Shown in pieces: positions 6,594 through 12,725 of a stretch of 17,973 nt of DNA. Below the pieces are notes generated by a model, which saw only the letters and a program-made list of their open reading frames with translations, searched no databases and was not told the origin of the DNA. The stretch comes from JACRFW01 sp964531745 (GTDB lineage Bacteria; Patescibacteriota; Patescibacteriia; Magasanikbacterales; GWA2-37-8): contig CAZHFX010000018.1 of assembly GCA_964531745.1 (NCBI GenBank), forward strand, positions 1 to 17,973. Reading direction: 5' to 3'. The translations under genes were made by a program, and so were the position numbers. Within the stretch, counting starts at the first letter, position 1. Each line of letters starts with the position of its first letter.

Positions 6594-6634
6594 ACCCAAT
6601 CCAATGTTCTGAAATTTTTTCAGCCCACCGGATT

Positions 6635-6671
6635 AACCCTGTACCTTATAGGTACGGGGTTTTATTTTATC
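6635..6671 (+). terminator. Rho-independent terminator
   Basis: AACCCTGTACCT (6635-6646) pairs with AGGTACGGGGTT (6650-6661), with one G-T wobble and a 3-nt loop. It is followed by TTTATTTTAT. It insulates rpiB from the GC-rich cassette. Its AT-rich context suggests it belongs to the host chromosome. Confidence 0.85.
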
Positions 6672-6678
6672 CAAATTA

Positions 6679-6707
6679 TTGCCAAAAATATCTAAAAATA
6701 GTATGCT
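6679..6707 (+). promoter_or_regulatory. Candidate promoter of rpiB
   Basis: TTGCCA (6679-6684), a 17-bp spacer and TATGCT (6702-6707), lying between the terminator and rpiB. The roughly 50-nt leader is pyrimidine-rich and contains GCTTAC three times (6705, 6718, 6727). No Shine-Dalgarno site is visible before the rpiB ATG. Confidence 0.45.
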
Positions 6708-6764
6708 TACTTCGTTCGCTTACTCTGCTTACATTGTTAACTCTACTTAATTTGCTTTTTTTAT

Positions 6765-7208
6765 ATGCTCTACATTGCCGCTGATCATGCCGGCCACAAA
6801 CTCAAAAAATACATAACCACCTACCTCGCCAAAACCCTCAAACAAGAGGTAACGGATTTGGGCGCGGAAACTTATGACGAAAATGATGATTTCCCGGATT
6901 ACGCCACCCTGTTGGCAAAAAAAGTAACCAGCAACAAAAATGATCTGGGCATTTTGCTGTGCGGGAGCGGCCAGGGCATGTGCATCTCAGCCAACAAAGT
7001 GCCGGGCATCCGCGCGGCGCTGGGTTACAGCATTGAAGCGGCGGAGCGAGCGCGAAAAGAAGACGATGCCAACGTGCTCTGCCTCGCGAGCCGGGTGCTC
7101 TCCACCGAACACGCGGCGGCGATTGTGAAAGCCTATCTCAGCAGTGCCTTTGACGGGCTGGAGCGGCGGGTGCGGCGGTTGAAAAAAATTGCCGAGCTTG
7201 AAAAATGA
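6765..7208 (+). CDS. rpiB: Ribose-5-phosphate isomerase B
   Basis: Interconverts ribose 5-phosphate and ribulose 5-phosphate in the non-oxidative pentose phosphate pathway (RpiB/LacAB fold). The 147-aa length is typical. Seen are the N-terminal AADHAGHKLK (5-14), FPDYA (43-47) and the active-site loop CGSGQGMCISANK, with the likely catalytic Cys at 66. DDANVL at 100-105 is followed by the SRV segment. The position matching E. coli His99 (HNDTNVL) is Glu99 here, so the ring-opening residue may differ. Its stop codon is three bases before rpe, the enzyme that uses the same product, so the two are translationally linked. No Shine-Dalgarno site. Confidence 0.93.
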   Translation: MLYIAADHAGHKLKKYITTYLAKTLKQEVTDLGAETYDENDDFPDYATLLAKKVTSNKNDLGILLCGSGQGMCISANKVPGIRAALGYSIEAAERARKEDDANVLCLASRVLSTEHAAAIVKAYLSSAFDGLERRVRRLKKIAELEK

Positions 7209-7211
7209 TCT

Positions 7212-7844
7212 ATGAAAATTATCCCTTCGGTTCTTGTTTCCACTTTTGAAGAGCTTGAGCGGCAAATCCAGCGCTTGGAGCCTCTTTTTCCTTATATCCA
7301 GATAGACGTCATGGATGGTAAATTCGTGCCGAATACTTCGTTTTCCGAAGTTGACCGAGTCAAAAATATCAAAACCACGTTGCGCTTTGAACTTCACCTC
7401 ATGGTAGAAAACCCGGTAGCGGAAATACGCCGATGGCAGACAACAGACGCCGTGTTTCGGGTGCTGTTCCACGCGGAAACCAAAAACGTGGAGCGTTCCC
7501 TTAGTTTTGCCAAAAAAGAGGGTTGGGAAATTGGCTTGGTCTTAAACCCAAAGACCCCCCTCTCGGCCGTGAAAAAATATCTTTCTAGTTTAGAGGTGCT
7601 CCAGTTTATGACTGTCCACCCGGGTCGGCAGGGGTCGCCCTTTCTCCCCGAAGTAAAAGAAAAAATTAAAGAATTTACCGCGCTGAAAAAGCGCCCGCTC
7701 TGTGCCGTGGACGGGGCCGTGAACAAAGATACTATCCTGGGCCTAAAAGATATTGGCGTGGATATTGTGTACCCGGGGAGCGCGCTGTGCGCGGCGGAAG
7801 ATGTAAAAAAAACTTATCAAGAATTAAAGAATCTAATTGCTTAA
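7212..7844 (+). CDS. rpe: Ribulose-phosphate 3-epimerase, divergent
   Basis: Interconverts ribulose 5-phosphate and xylulose 5-phosphate; a TIM-barrel metalloenzyme. The 210-aa length fits. Seen are DVMDGKFVPN (32-41, catalytic Asp32), LHLMVENP (61-68, metal-ligand His62), GLVLNPKTPL (108-117), MTVHPGRQG (133-141, normally VNPGFGGQ) and AVDGAV (165-170, catalytic Asp167). The usual first metal-ligand His two residues before DVMDG is Gln30 here, and the phosphate loop is altered. The enzyme is therefore divergent, perhaps with a changed metal site. It directly follows rpiB in the same operon, which supports the assignment. A REP-like repeat begins two bases after the stop. Confidence 0.88.
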   Translation: MKIIPSVLVSTFEELERQIQRLEPLFPYIQIDVMDGKFVPNTSFSEVDRVKNIKTTLRFELHLMVENPVAEIRRWQTTDAVFRVLFHAETKNVERSLSFAKKEGWEIGLVLNPKTPLSAVKKYLSSLEVLQFMTVHPGRQGSPFLPEVKEKIKEFTALKKRPLCAVDGAVNKDTILGLKDIGVDIVYPGSALCAAEDVKKTYQELKNLIA

Positions 7845-7845
7845 C

Positions 7846-7939
7846 TGTCATTCTGAGGTCGCCTGAGGCGACCGAAGAATCCCTTGCGTCTGTAAGGTTA
7901 AGGGATCCTTCATCCGCCTCAGGCGGATTCAGGATGACA
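7846..7939 (+). repeat. REP-like palindromic repeat between rpe and trxB (copy 2)
   Basis: A 94-bp element with the same termini and internal blocks as the copy in ileS: TGTCATTCTGAGG at the left, AAGGGATCCTTCA inside, CAGGATGACA at the right. It has two hairpins: GGTCGCCTGAGGCGACC (7857-7873) and ATCCGCCTCAGGCGGAT (7912-7928). Both copies run in the same direction. It fills the gap between rpe and the reductase gene. An open frame through it (VILRSPEATEESLA) could be mistaken for an N-terminal extension. Confidence 0.85.
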
Positions 7940-7954
7940 TTACTTGAAACAATT

Positions 7955-8875
7955 ATGTTAGACTTGGTTATTATCGGCGGTTCGGCGGCTGGTTGCAGCG
8001 CAGCCATTTATGCCGCGCGCCGGCGGCTTAACTTCCGGATTATCACCCAGAACATTGGCGGCGAGGTGGCGCTCTCGGGCGCCGTCAACAATTGGCCGGG
8101 GATCATTGATATTCAGGGGTTTGAGTTGGCCGAGCAGTTTGCCAAACATGCGCGGTCATACGGAGTGAAAATTGAAGAGGGCTGGCGGGTGGAAAATATT
8201 ATCCCAACCAAAAACTCGGCCGGCAAAACGGAAAAAATTGAAACCATGGCGGTGATTATCGGCACCGGCATTCATCCTAAAAAAATAGGCATCCCGGGCG
8301 AAGACCGGCTAGACCACAAGGGGGTAACCTCATGCACCGTGTGTGACGGCCCGCTTTACAAAAATAAAGTAACCGTAACCATTGGCGCGGGCAATTCGGG
8401 CCTAGAGTCCGCCCTCATGCTCGCGGAAATTGCCAAACCCGCCTACATCATCAGCAAATTTCCCGATACTCCGGAGACTCAAGGCGGCTTCCCTAAAGGC
8501 GAAAAAATACTTATTGATAAACTAAAAGCGCATAAAAATATCAAAATTATCTACGCCGCCAAAACGCTGGAAATTATTGGCGAAACCAAGGTAGAAGGAA
8601 TAAAATACGAAGACGCGAAAGGCGCGCACACGCTCGCCGTTGACGGCGTGATGGTACACGTGGGCGCCATTCCCAACTCCAATTTCGCCGCCGCCGTGGC
8701 GCTCAACAAGCCCGGGGAAATAATCATAGACATTCGCTGTAAAACCAACGTACCGGGCATCTTTGCCGCCGGCGACGTCACCGATATCCCGTTCAAACAA
8801 ATCGGCATCGCGGCCGGCCACGGCATCACCGCCGCGCTCTCGGCCATTGAATATATTAATTTGTGGCAACCTTAA
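7955..8875 (+). CDS. trxB: FAD-dependent thioredoxin/peroxiredoxin reductase (TrxB/AhpF C-terminal type)
   Basis: A 306-aa flavoprotein disulfide reductase: it passes electrons from NAD(P)H via FAD to a redox-active cysteine pair and on to thioredoxin- or AhpC-like partners. Seen are the FAD-binding IIGGSAAGCSAAIYAAR (6-22), NNWPG (45-49), the active site CTVCD (Cys127, Cys130), the nucleotide-binding GAGNSG (144-149), and the C-terminal FAD site IFAAGDV followed by FKQIGIAAGHG. The NADPH-specific HRR motif of classical TrxB is absent; the stretch reads SKFPDTPETQGG. GEIIIDIRCKTNVPGIFAAG resembles AhpF, so NADH use is plausible. AhpF's N-terminal Trx domains are missing. The ATG at 7955 is chosen because the frame upstream is REP repeat. 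Symbol trxB is a family-level label. Confidence 0.88.
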   Translation: MLDLVIIGGSAAGCSAAIYAARRRLNFRIITQNIGGEVALSGAVNNWPGIIDIQGFELAEQFAKHARSYGVKIEEGWRVENIIPTKNSAGKTEKIETMAVIIGTGIHPKKIGIPGEDRLDHKGVTSCTVCDGPLYKNKVTVTIGAGNSGLESALMLAEIAKPAYIISKFPDTPETQGGFPKGEKILIDKLKAHKNIKIIYAAKTLEIIGETKVEGIKYEDAKGAHTLAVDGVMVHVGAIPNSNFAAAVALNKPGEIIIDIRCKTNVPGIFAAGDVTDIPFKQIGIAAGHGITAALSAIEYINLWQP

Positions 8876-8912
8876 TTTGACATTAGTCATTGGTTATTTG
8901 TCATTTTCATAT

Positions 8913-9227
8913 ATGCCTCTTGGTAATTTATTCCCCTCGCTCCCCTGGCCCATTCTTGATACGATGGTCGTGGTGGTGGGGTTTATGGGCGCGCTGGCTT
9001 TTATTTATTCCGTACTCCTGGAAGAAGAAAGACGCCAAGATGCCGTGCTTGTAGTGGCCTCGGCTTCGCTCTTTGTCTATTCCCTCTCCATCAAAAACCC
9101 TCTTTTTATGTTTATGTCGGCCGGGGTGTTTTTGGTGGCCGGGCGCGAACTTGTCCAAATAATGCGCGGCAAACATCATCATACGATTGGAAATATTGAA
9201 AAATACGAACAGTTGGAAAAAAAATAA
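8913..9227 (+). CDS. Small three-pass membrane protein, unknown
   Basis: A 104-aa protein, not recognised. Hydrophobic segments lie at about 14-36 (ILDTMVVVVGFMGALAFIYS), 43-60 (DAVLVVASASLFVYSLSI) and 63-79 (PLFMFMSAGVFLVAGRE). A charged stretch EEERRQD separates the first two, and a basic/His-containing tail (MRGKHHHTIGNIEKYEQLEKK) probably faces the cytoplasm. The frame stays open upstream to 8763, but that part overlaps the reductase gene and is not membrane-like, so the ATG at 8913 is preferred. No Shine-Dalgarno site; the spacer before it contains GTCATT twice. It is probably co-transcribed with the reductase. Confidence 0.7.
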   Translation: MPLGNLFPSLPWPILDTMVVVVGFMGALAFIYSVLLEEERRQDAVLVVASASLFVYSLSIKNPLFMFMSAGVFLVAGRELVQIMRGKHHHTIGNIEKYEQLEKK

Positions 9228-9245
9228 ACAATACATTTAATTTTT

Positions 9246-9267
9246 CCTCCCCCCTACAAGGGGGAGG
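9246..9267. repeat. CCTCCCCC/GGGGGAGG palindrome upstream of the PfkB gene
   Basis: CCTCCCCC (9246-9253) and GGGGGAGG (9260-9267) form a perfect 8-bp stem with a 6-nt loop, 16 bases before the kinase ATG. A T-run precedes it, so on the minus strand it would be a terminator-like hairpin. It resembles the palindrome in ileS at 1044-1066 and the rpoC terminator. On the plus strand its G-rich arm may also serve as a poor ribosome-binding site. Confidence 0.5.
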
Positions 9268-9283
9268 GTAGCTAATTGAAGCT

Positions 9284-10282
9284 ATGTACAACCTTATCGG
9301 AATCGGCGACCCCATCATTGACACCCATGTACAAATTGACGAAACCTGCGCCGAAACAGAGCGCCACCTGTCAGAAAAAAATGACGAGATGAAATTGTGT
9401 TTTGATTATGGCAGTAAAATTCCGATCGTGGATAGTTTCCAAAGCCTGGGCGGCAACGCTCCCAACGTGCTGGTGGGCGCGACCCGGCTGGGTTTAAAAA
9501 CGGCTCTCATCGCGACGGTCGGCGCCGACGCTCACGGCGCTATGGCGATTGAGGCGCTCAAAAAAGAAAAGGTGGACACGGATTTTATCGCGGAAGACCC
9601 CAAAAACAAAACCCGGTATTCCATTATCTTAAATTACAAAAAAGAACGCACCATTCTTTCTTACTCCAATGAAAAAAAATACCGCTGGCCCAGCCCCACT
9701 CCGCCCGCGGACTGGGTGTATTACACCGGCATGAGCGCCGGATTTGAAACCATTCAGGAAAAACTCCGCGACTATTTGAAAAAACATTCATCGGCCAGCC
9801 TGGCCATTAACCCGGGGTCGTATATGCTCAAATACGCTTTGCCGGAATTGCGCGAAGCCATATCGTGGGCCAAACTTTTGATTGTGAACTTAGAGGAGGC
9901 GGAGAAAATTCTTGGTTCCACCTTGGAAAAAGAGAAAAGTGTTCGGAGTATTGTTCGTGAGCTCTGCACCCTCGGCCCCAAAGAAGTGGCCATCACTGAC
10001 GGCCCCCGCGGCGCCTGGGCCGGCACCGCCGAAGAAGTCTGGCATCTAGACGCCTACCCGGTGAAAGTGATTTCCAAAACCGGCGCGGGCGACGCTTTTT
10101 CTTCCGGTTTTATCACGGCGCGTTTTTTCGGCCACGATATCGCCCACGCGCTAAAGTGGGGCATCGCCAATAGCTCGGGCGTAGTACAAAATCACGGCTC
10201 GCAAGCCGGACTCTGCGGCCAAAAAGAACTGGAAGAGATGATGCTGAAGTATAAAAAAATAAAACCAGCGTCGGTTTCTTAA
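9284..10282 (+). CDS. PfkB-family carbohydrate/nucleoside kinase
   Basis: A 332-aa ribokinase-fold kinase that phosphorylates a sugar or nucleoside with ATP in the cytoplasm; the exact substrate cannot be read from sequence. Seen are the N-terminal substrate-site motif SLGGNAPNVLVGATRLG (54-70) with ATVGADAHG (77-85), the NLEEAEKILG segment (202-211), and the anion-hole/catalytic motif KTGAGDAFSSGF (265-276) with base Asp270. The residue before TGAGD is Lys rather than the common Asp or Thr. The C-terminal ATP-site region (HALKWGIANSSGVVQNHGS) is intact. In sequence style it resembles adenosine kinase/ribokinase members. It ends two bases before the convergent minus-strand gene, with no terminator between them. 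Confidence 0.88.
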   Translation: MYNLIGIGDPIIDTHVQIDETCAETERHLSEKNDEMKLCFDYGSKIPIVDSFQSLGGNAPNVLVGATRLGLKTALIATVGADAHGAMAIEALKKEKVDTDFIAEDPKNKTRYSIILNYKKERTILSYSNEKKYRWPSPTPPADWVYYTGMSAGFETIQEKLRDYLKKHSSASLAINPGSYMLKYALPELREAISWAKLLIVNLEEAEKILGSTLEKEKSVRSIVRELCTLGPKEVAITDGPRGAWAGTAEEVWHLDAYPVKVISKTGAGDAFSSGFITARFFGHDIAHALKWGIANSSGVVQNHGSQAGLCGQKELEEMMLKYKKIKPASVS

Positions 10283-10284
10283 TC

Positions 10285-10998
10285 TCAAAAATTTATTTGT
10301 TGCTCTCGATGAATGCCCCGCAGGCGGTTGAGTTCATCTTTGCGCCCCGCGAAATACTCCACCGACTGGCAAACCGCCGTAGGACCAATTTCCGGCCCCA
10401 AAAAACAGAGGCCGTATTCAAAAGCCCTGACCTGCGAGCGGATTTGATCGGCGAGCGCCGGATGATCCTGCTCCGCTGACGCCAGCTCGTTCATCCGCTC
10501 CAGATTCACCGCAATTTCTTCCAGCACGCCGGAAAATTCGGCCACCCGTTTGAGATATTTTCCCCGGCGCACGCTCGCGACATCGTTGTTCACATACGCT
10601 TTAAGTTCCAGTTGTGTTTCTACCAGCGCCGCGCATAAATCGGCGCGCTCTTCACCGGAAAAAAAATCGGCCGGCCGGCCCGAGTGGAGTTCACGCAGGA
10701 CGCCGCCGTAGCGCTGAAAATCTTCATAGCGGCGGCGCAATTCCGGCGTAAGCTTCGGCAATAAAAAATGTTCGCCCACTGCCGCTTCCGCGACCGCGAA
10801 AAATTCCCGATAGGCTTGGTTCCATGGCCAAACCTCGTAACCAAAAGTTAACATTGTCTGCTCAATCTCCGGAAGAGTCACGGCCGGGTCGCTTTCAATG
10901 TGTTCCCTGGCATGAAAAATTTTTTCCTTTATTCCCGCGGGAAATAAAGGCGGCAATGACTCGTACAGATGGCGAAAAAGATTGACGGTTGACTGCAT
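10285..10998 (-). CDS. Conserved-looking hypothetical protein, mostly helical
   Basis: A 237-aa soluble protein, not recognised. It has no signal peptide or membrane segment and looks largely alpha-helical. Charged heptad-like stretches include LPEIEQTMLTFGYEVWPWN (42-60), RRRYEDFQRYGG and RRGKYLKRVAEFSGVLEEI. It has no obvious catalytic motif or zinc site. It is the last gene of the sod-to-trmH run: its ATG lies 5 bases after the trmH-like stop, without a Shine-Dalgarno site, so it is probably translated by coupling. Codon use matches its neighbours, suggesting a native gene. The position next to trmH and ruvC hints at nucleic-acid housekeeping, which is only association. Confidence 0.75.
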   Translation of the reverse strand: MQSTVNLFRHLYESLPPLFPAGIKEKIFHAREHIESDPAVTLPEIEQTMLTFGYEVWPWNQAYREFFAVAEAAVGEHFLLPKLTPELRRRYEDFQRYGGVLRELHSGRPADFFSGEERADLCAALVETQLELKAYVNNDVASVRRGKYLKRVAEFSGVLEEIAVNLERMNELASAEQDHPALADQIRSQVRAFEYGLCFLGPEIGPTAVCQSVEYFAGRKDELNRLRGIHREQQINF

Positions 10999-11003
10999 AA
11001 CGA

Positions 11004-11465
11004 TTAAACAGACTCGCTAATATAATAAAGTGCAACACCTGCGGCGATACTGACATTTAAACTTTTTTTCATACCGCGCATTGGCAGATGAACCACGGCA
11101 TCGCAGAGTTTGAGCATGCCCGGCGAAATACCGGTTTTTTCGTTCCCCACAATGAGAGCCAGCGGAAACCGCGGTTGCCATGAGTATATATTAACACTTT
11201 TATTAGTTTGCTCCAAACCGATAATCCTGTAGCCGTCGGCTTTTAATATCTTAACCAGCCGGCCAGACTGTTTAAAATATTCCCACGGCACGGCTTTCTC
11301 GGCTCCGAGTGATACCTTGTCAACTTGCGGATGTGGCGGACAGGGGCTGTAGCCAGTGGGAAAAATTTTATCCACGCCGGCGCCATCGGCGGTACGGAAC
11401 ATGGCGCCCACATTGTGTCCGCTCCGAATATTCGGAAGAATAAGGACGAATTTTTTCTCTGTCAT
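11004..11465 (-). CDS. SpoU/TrmH-family RNA methyltransferase
   Basis: A 153-aa SPOUT enzyme that uses S-adenosylmethionine to 2'-O-methylate a ribose in tRNA or rRNA; the target is not determinable here. All three SpoU motifs are present: NIRSGHNVGAMFRTADGAG (12-30) with the catalytic Arg24, ALIVGNEKTGIS (103-114), and VHLPMRGMKKSLNVSIAAG (125-143), part of the trefoil-knot SAM site. It is the short form without an N-terminal substrate-binding domain. The start at 11465 is chosen because its ATG overlaps the ruvC stop as ATGA, a sign of translational coupling; an ATG at 11489 would lie inside ruvC. Confidence 0.9.
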   Translation of the reverse strand: MTEKKFVLILPNIRSGHNVGAMFRTADGAGVDKIFPTGYSPCPPHPQVDKVSLGAEKAVPWEYFKQSGRLVKILKADGYRIIGLEQTNKSVNIYSWQPRFPLALIVGNEKTGISPGMLKLCDAVVHLPMRGMKKSLNVSIAAGVALYYISESV

Positions 11466-11998
11466 ACTTTGCCAAGTTTTTCCAGCCACAGGCTCTGCCC
11501 GGCGGTTATGGCGACCGCCAGCGCGTCGGCCGCATCATCAGATTTTATTTTCCCCTTAAGACCAAGCACCATAGCCACCACTTTCTGCATCTGATCTTTC
11601 TCGGCTCGCCCGTAGCCCGTGAGCCCCTGCTTCACCTGGAGCGGAGTAAACTCATCAATGGGCAAGCCGTGTTGAATCCCCAAAAGCAAAACGACGCCGC
11701 GCGCCTGGCCAACATCCATAGCGGTTTTGGCATTGTTGAAGAAAAAAAGTTCTTCCACGGCCATCCGGGTCGGCTGATATTTTTTAATGATTTCCTCCAG
11801 CTCGTCGCGAATTTCTTTAAGACGCTCCACGAACTTATTCTTGGCCGACGTTTCAATACAACCATAGGCGACAGCTTTCCAGCTATCTGCTCCGCCTTGC
11901 TCAACGACGCCATACCCCAAACGGCCAAAACCAGGGTCAATGCCTAAGATACGCTCGGCACGTTTAGGCGGCGTTGGTAAAATAGTCTTCAACATCAT
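11462..11998 (-). CDS. ruvC: Holliday junction resolvase RuvC
   Basis: Cuts four-way DNA junctions during recombination and repair as a dimer. The 178-aa length fits. The four acidic metal-binding residues are present: Asp21 in GIDPG, Glu82 in AVEELFF, and Asp155 and Asp158 in SDDAADALAVAI. The start is an ATG pair at 11998/11995, with GGGAG six bases before the first, one of the few clear Shine-Dalgarno sites among the core genes. It overlaps the 3' end of yebC by 35 bp. A longer open frame to 12127 lies inside yebC and is rejected. The start gives about 17 residues before ERILGIDPG, more than the usual one or two. yebC-ruvC order is common in bacteria; ruvA and ruvB are not in the window. 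Confidence 0.95.
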   Translation of the reverse strand: MMLKTILPTPPKRAERILGIDPGFGRLGYGVVEQGGADSWKAVAYGCIETSAKNKFVERLKEIRDELEEIIKKYQPTRMAVEELFFFNNAKTAMDVGQARGVVLLLGIQHGLPIDEFTPLQVKQGLTGYGRAEKDQMQKVVAMVLGLKGKIKSDDAADALAVAITAGQSLWLEKLGKV

Positions 11999-12698
11999 CG
12001 TTGTCTCCCAGGGCGGCAAAAAGCTCGCCCAATTTGTCTTCCACTTCTTGGGAAACGGGAACGGTGTCTTTGGCAATCCACTGAATGCCCGATTCTTTTT
12101 CTTCCACTCCGGCTGATTGCAAAACATACAGCACTTTTTTCAAATTTTCTGTTTTAGTTTTAATTTCAATTTCGCCGCTCTCGGTGTCTTGTATATCCTC
12201 TACCCCGGCATCAATGAGCTTCATTTCCATCTCTTGAGGGTCGGGTGTCGCTTTGGCCATGTTGCCCTTTTCCACCATGATCACCCCCCACAGGTGAAAC
12301 ATCCACTGGATACTGCCTGCGCTCCCAAACGAACCGCCATGTTCGGAGAGAATATGTTTAACATCCGAAAGGGTGCGATTTTTATTGTCGGTCACGGTTT
12401 TAATAAGAACAGCGATTCCACCCGGGCCAAAAGCTTCGTAGAGAGCCTCTTCCATTTGCACTCCGGCGCCATCTTCACCGGTCCCGCGCGCTATCGCCCG
12501 ATCAATATTATCTTTCGGCATACTTACCGCCTTAGCTTTTTCAATGGCCAGGCGCAAAGAAAAATTCATAGCCGAGTCGCCGCCCTTTTGGGCCGCGATC
12601 GTAATCGCCTTGGCGACTTTGCTAAATTGGCCGCTCCGTCGAGCGTCCTGCTTTCCCTTCCTAGCCTGTATATTGTGCCACTTAGAATGCCCGGACAT
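11964..12698 (-). CDS. yebC: YebC/PmpR/TACO1-family protein
   Basis: A 244-aa protein of the YebC family. Members have been described as DNA-binding regulators (PmpR) and, more recently, as ribosome-associated factors that help translate polyproline-type stalls. The N-terminal signature MSGHSKWHNIQARKGKQDAR (1-20) is exact. It is followed by AITIAAQKGGD, the PKDNIDRAI helix, YEAFGPGGIAVL and TDNKNRTLSDVKHILSEHGG; a C-terminal acidic domain ends in DVEDYFTNAA. A GGGGA sits about nine bases before the ATG. The gene follows the MEMO-CapA gene by 27 bases and overlaps ruvC. Confidence 0.96.
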   Translation of the reverse strand: MSGHSKWHNIQARKGKQDARRSGQFSKVAKAITIAAQKGGDSAMNFSLRLAIEKAKAVSMPKDNIDRAIARGTGEDGAGVQMEEALYEAFGPGGIAVLIKTVTDNKNRTLSDVKHILSEHGGSFGSAGSIQWMFHLWGVIMVEKGNMAKATPDPQEMEMKLIDAGVEDIQDTESGEIEIKTKTENLKKVLYVLQSAGVEEKESGIQWIAKDTVPVSQEVEDKLGELFAALGDNDDVEDYFTNAA

Positions 12699-12725
12699 AA
12701 ATTTATTCCCCGCTTGGGCGAGGGA

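Noticed and set aside
11999..12127. Upstream extension of ruvC
   Set aside because: It lies within yebC and the frame is Lys/Pro/Trp-rich. The ATG at 11998 has a GGGAG at the right distance.
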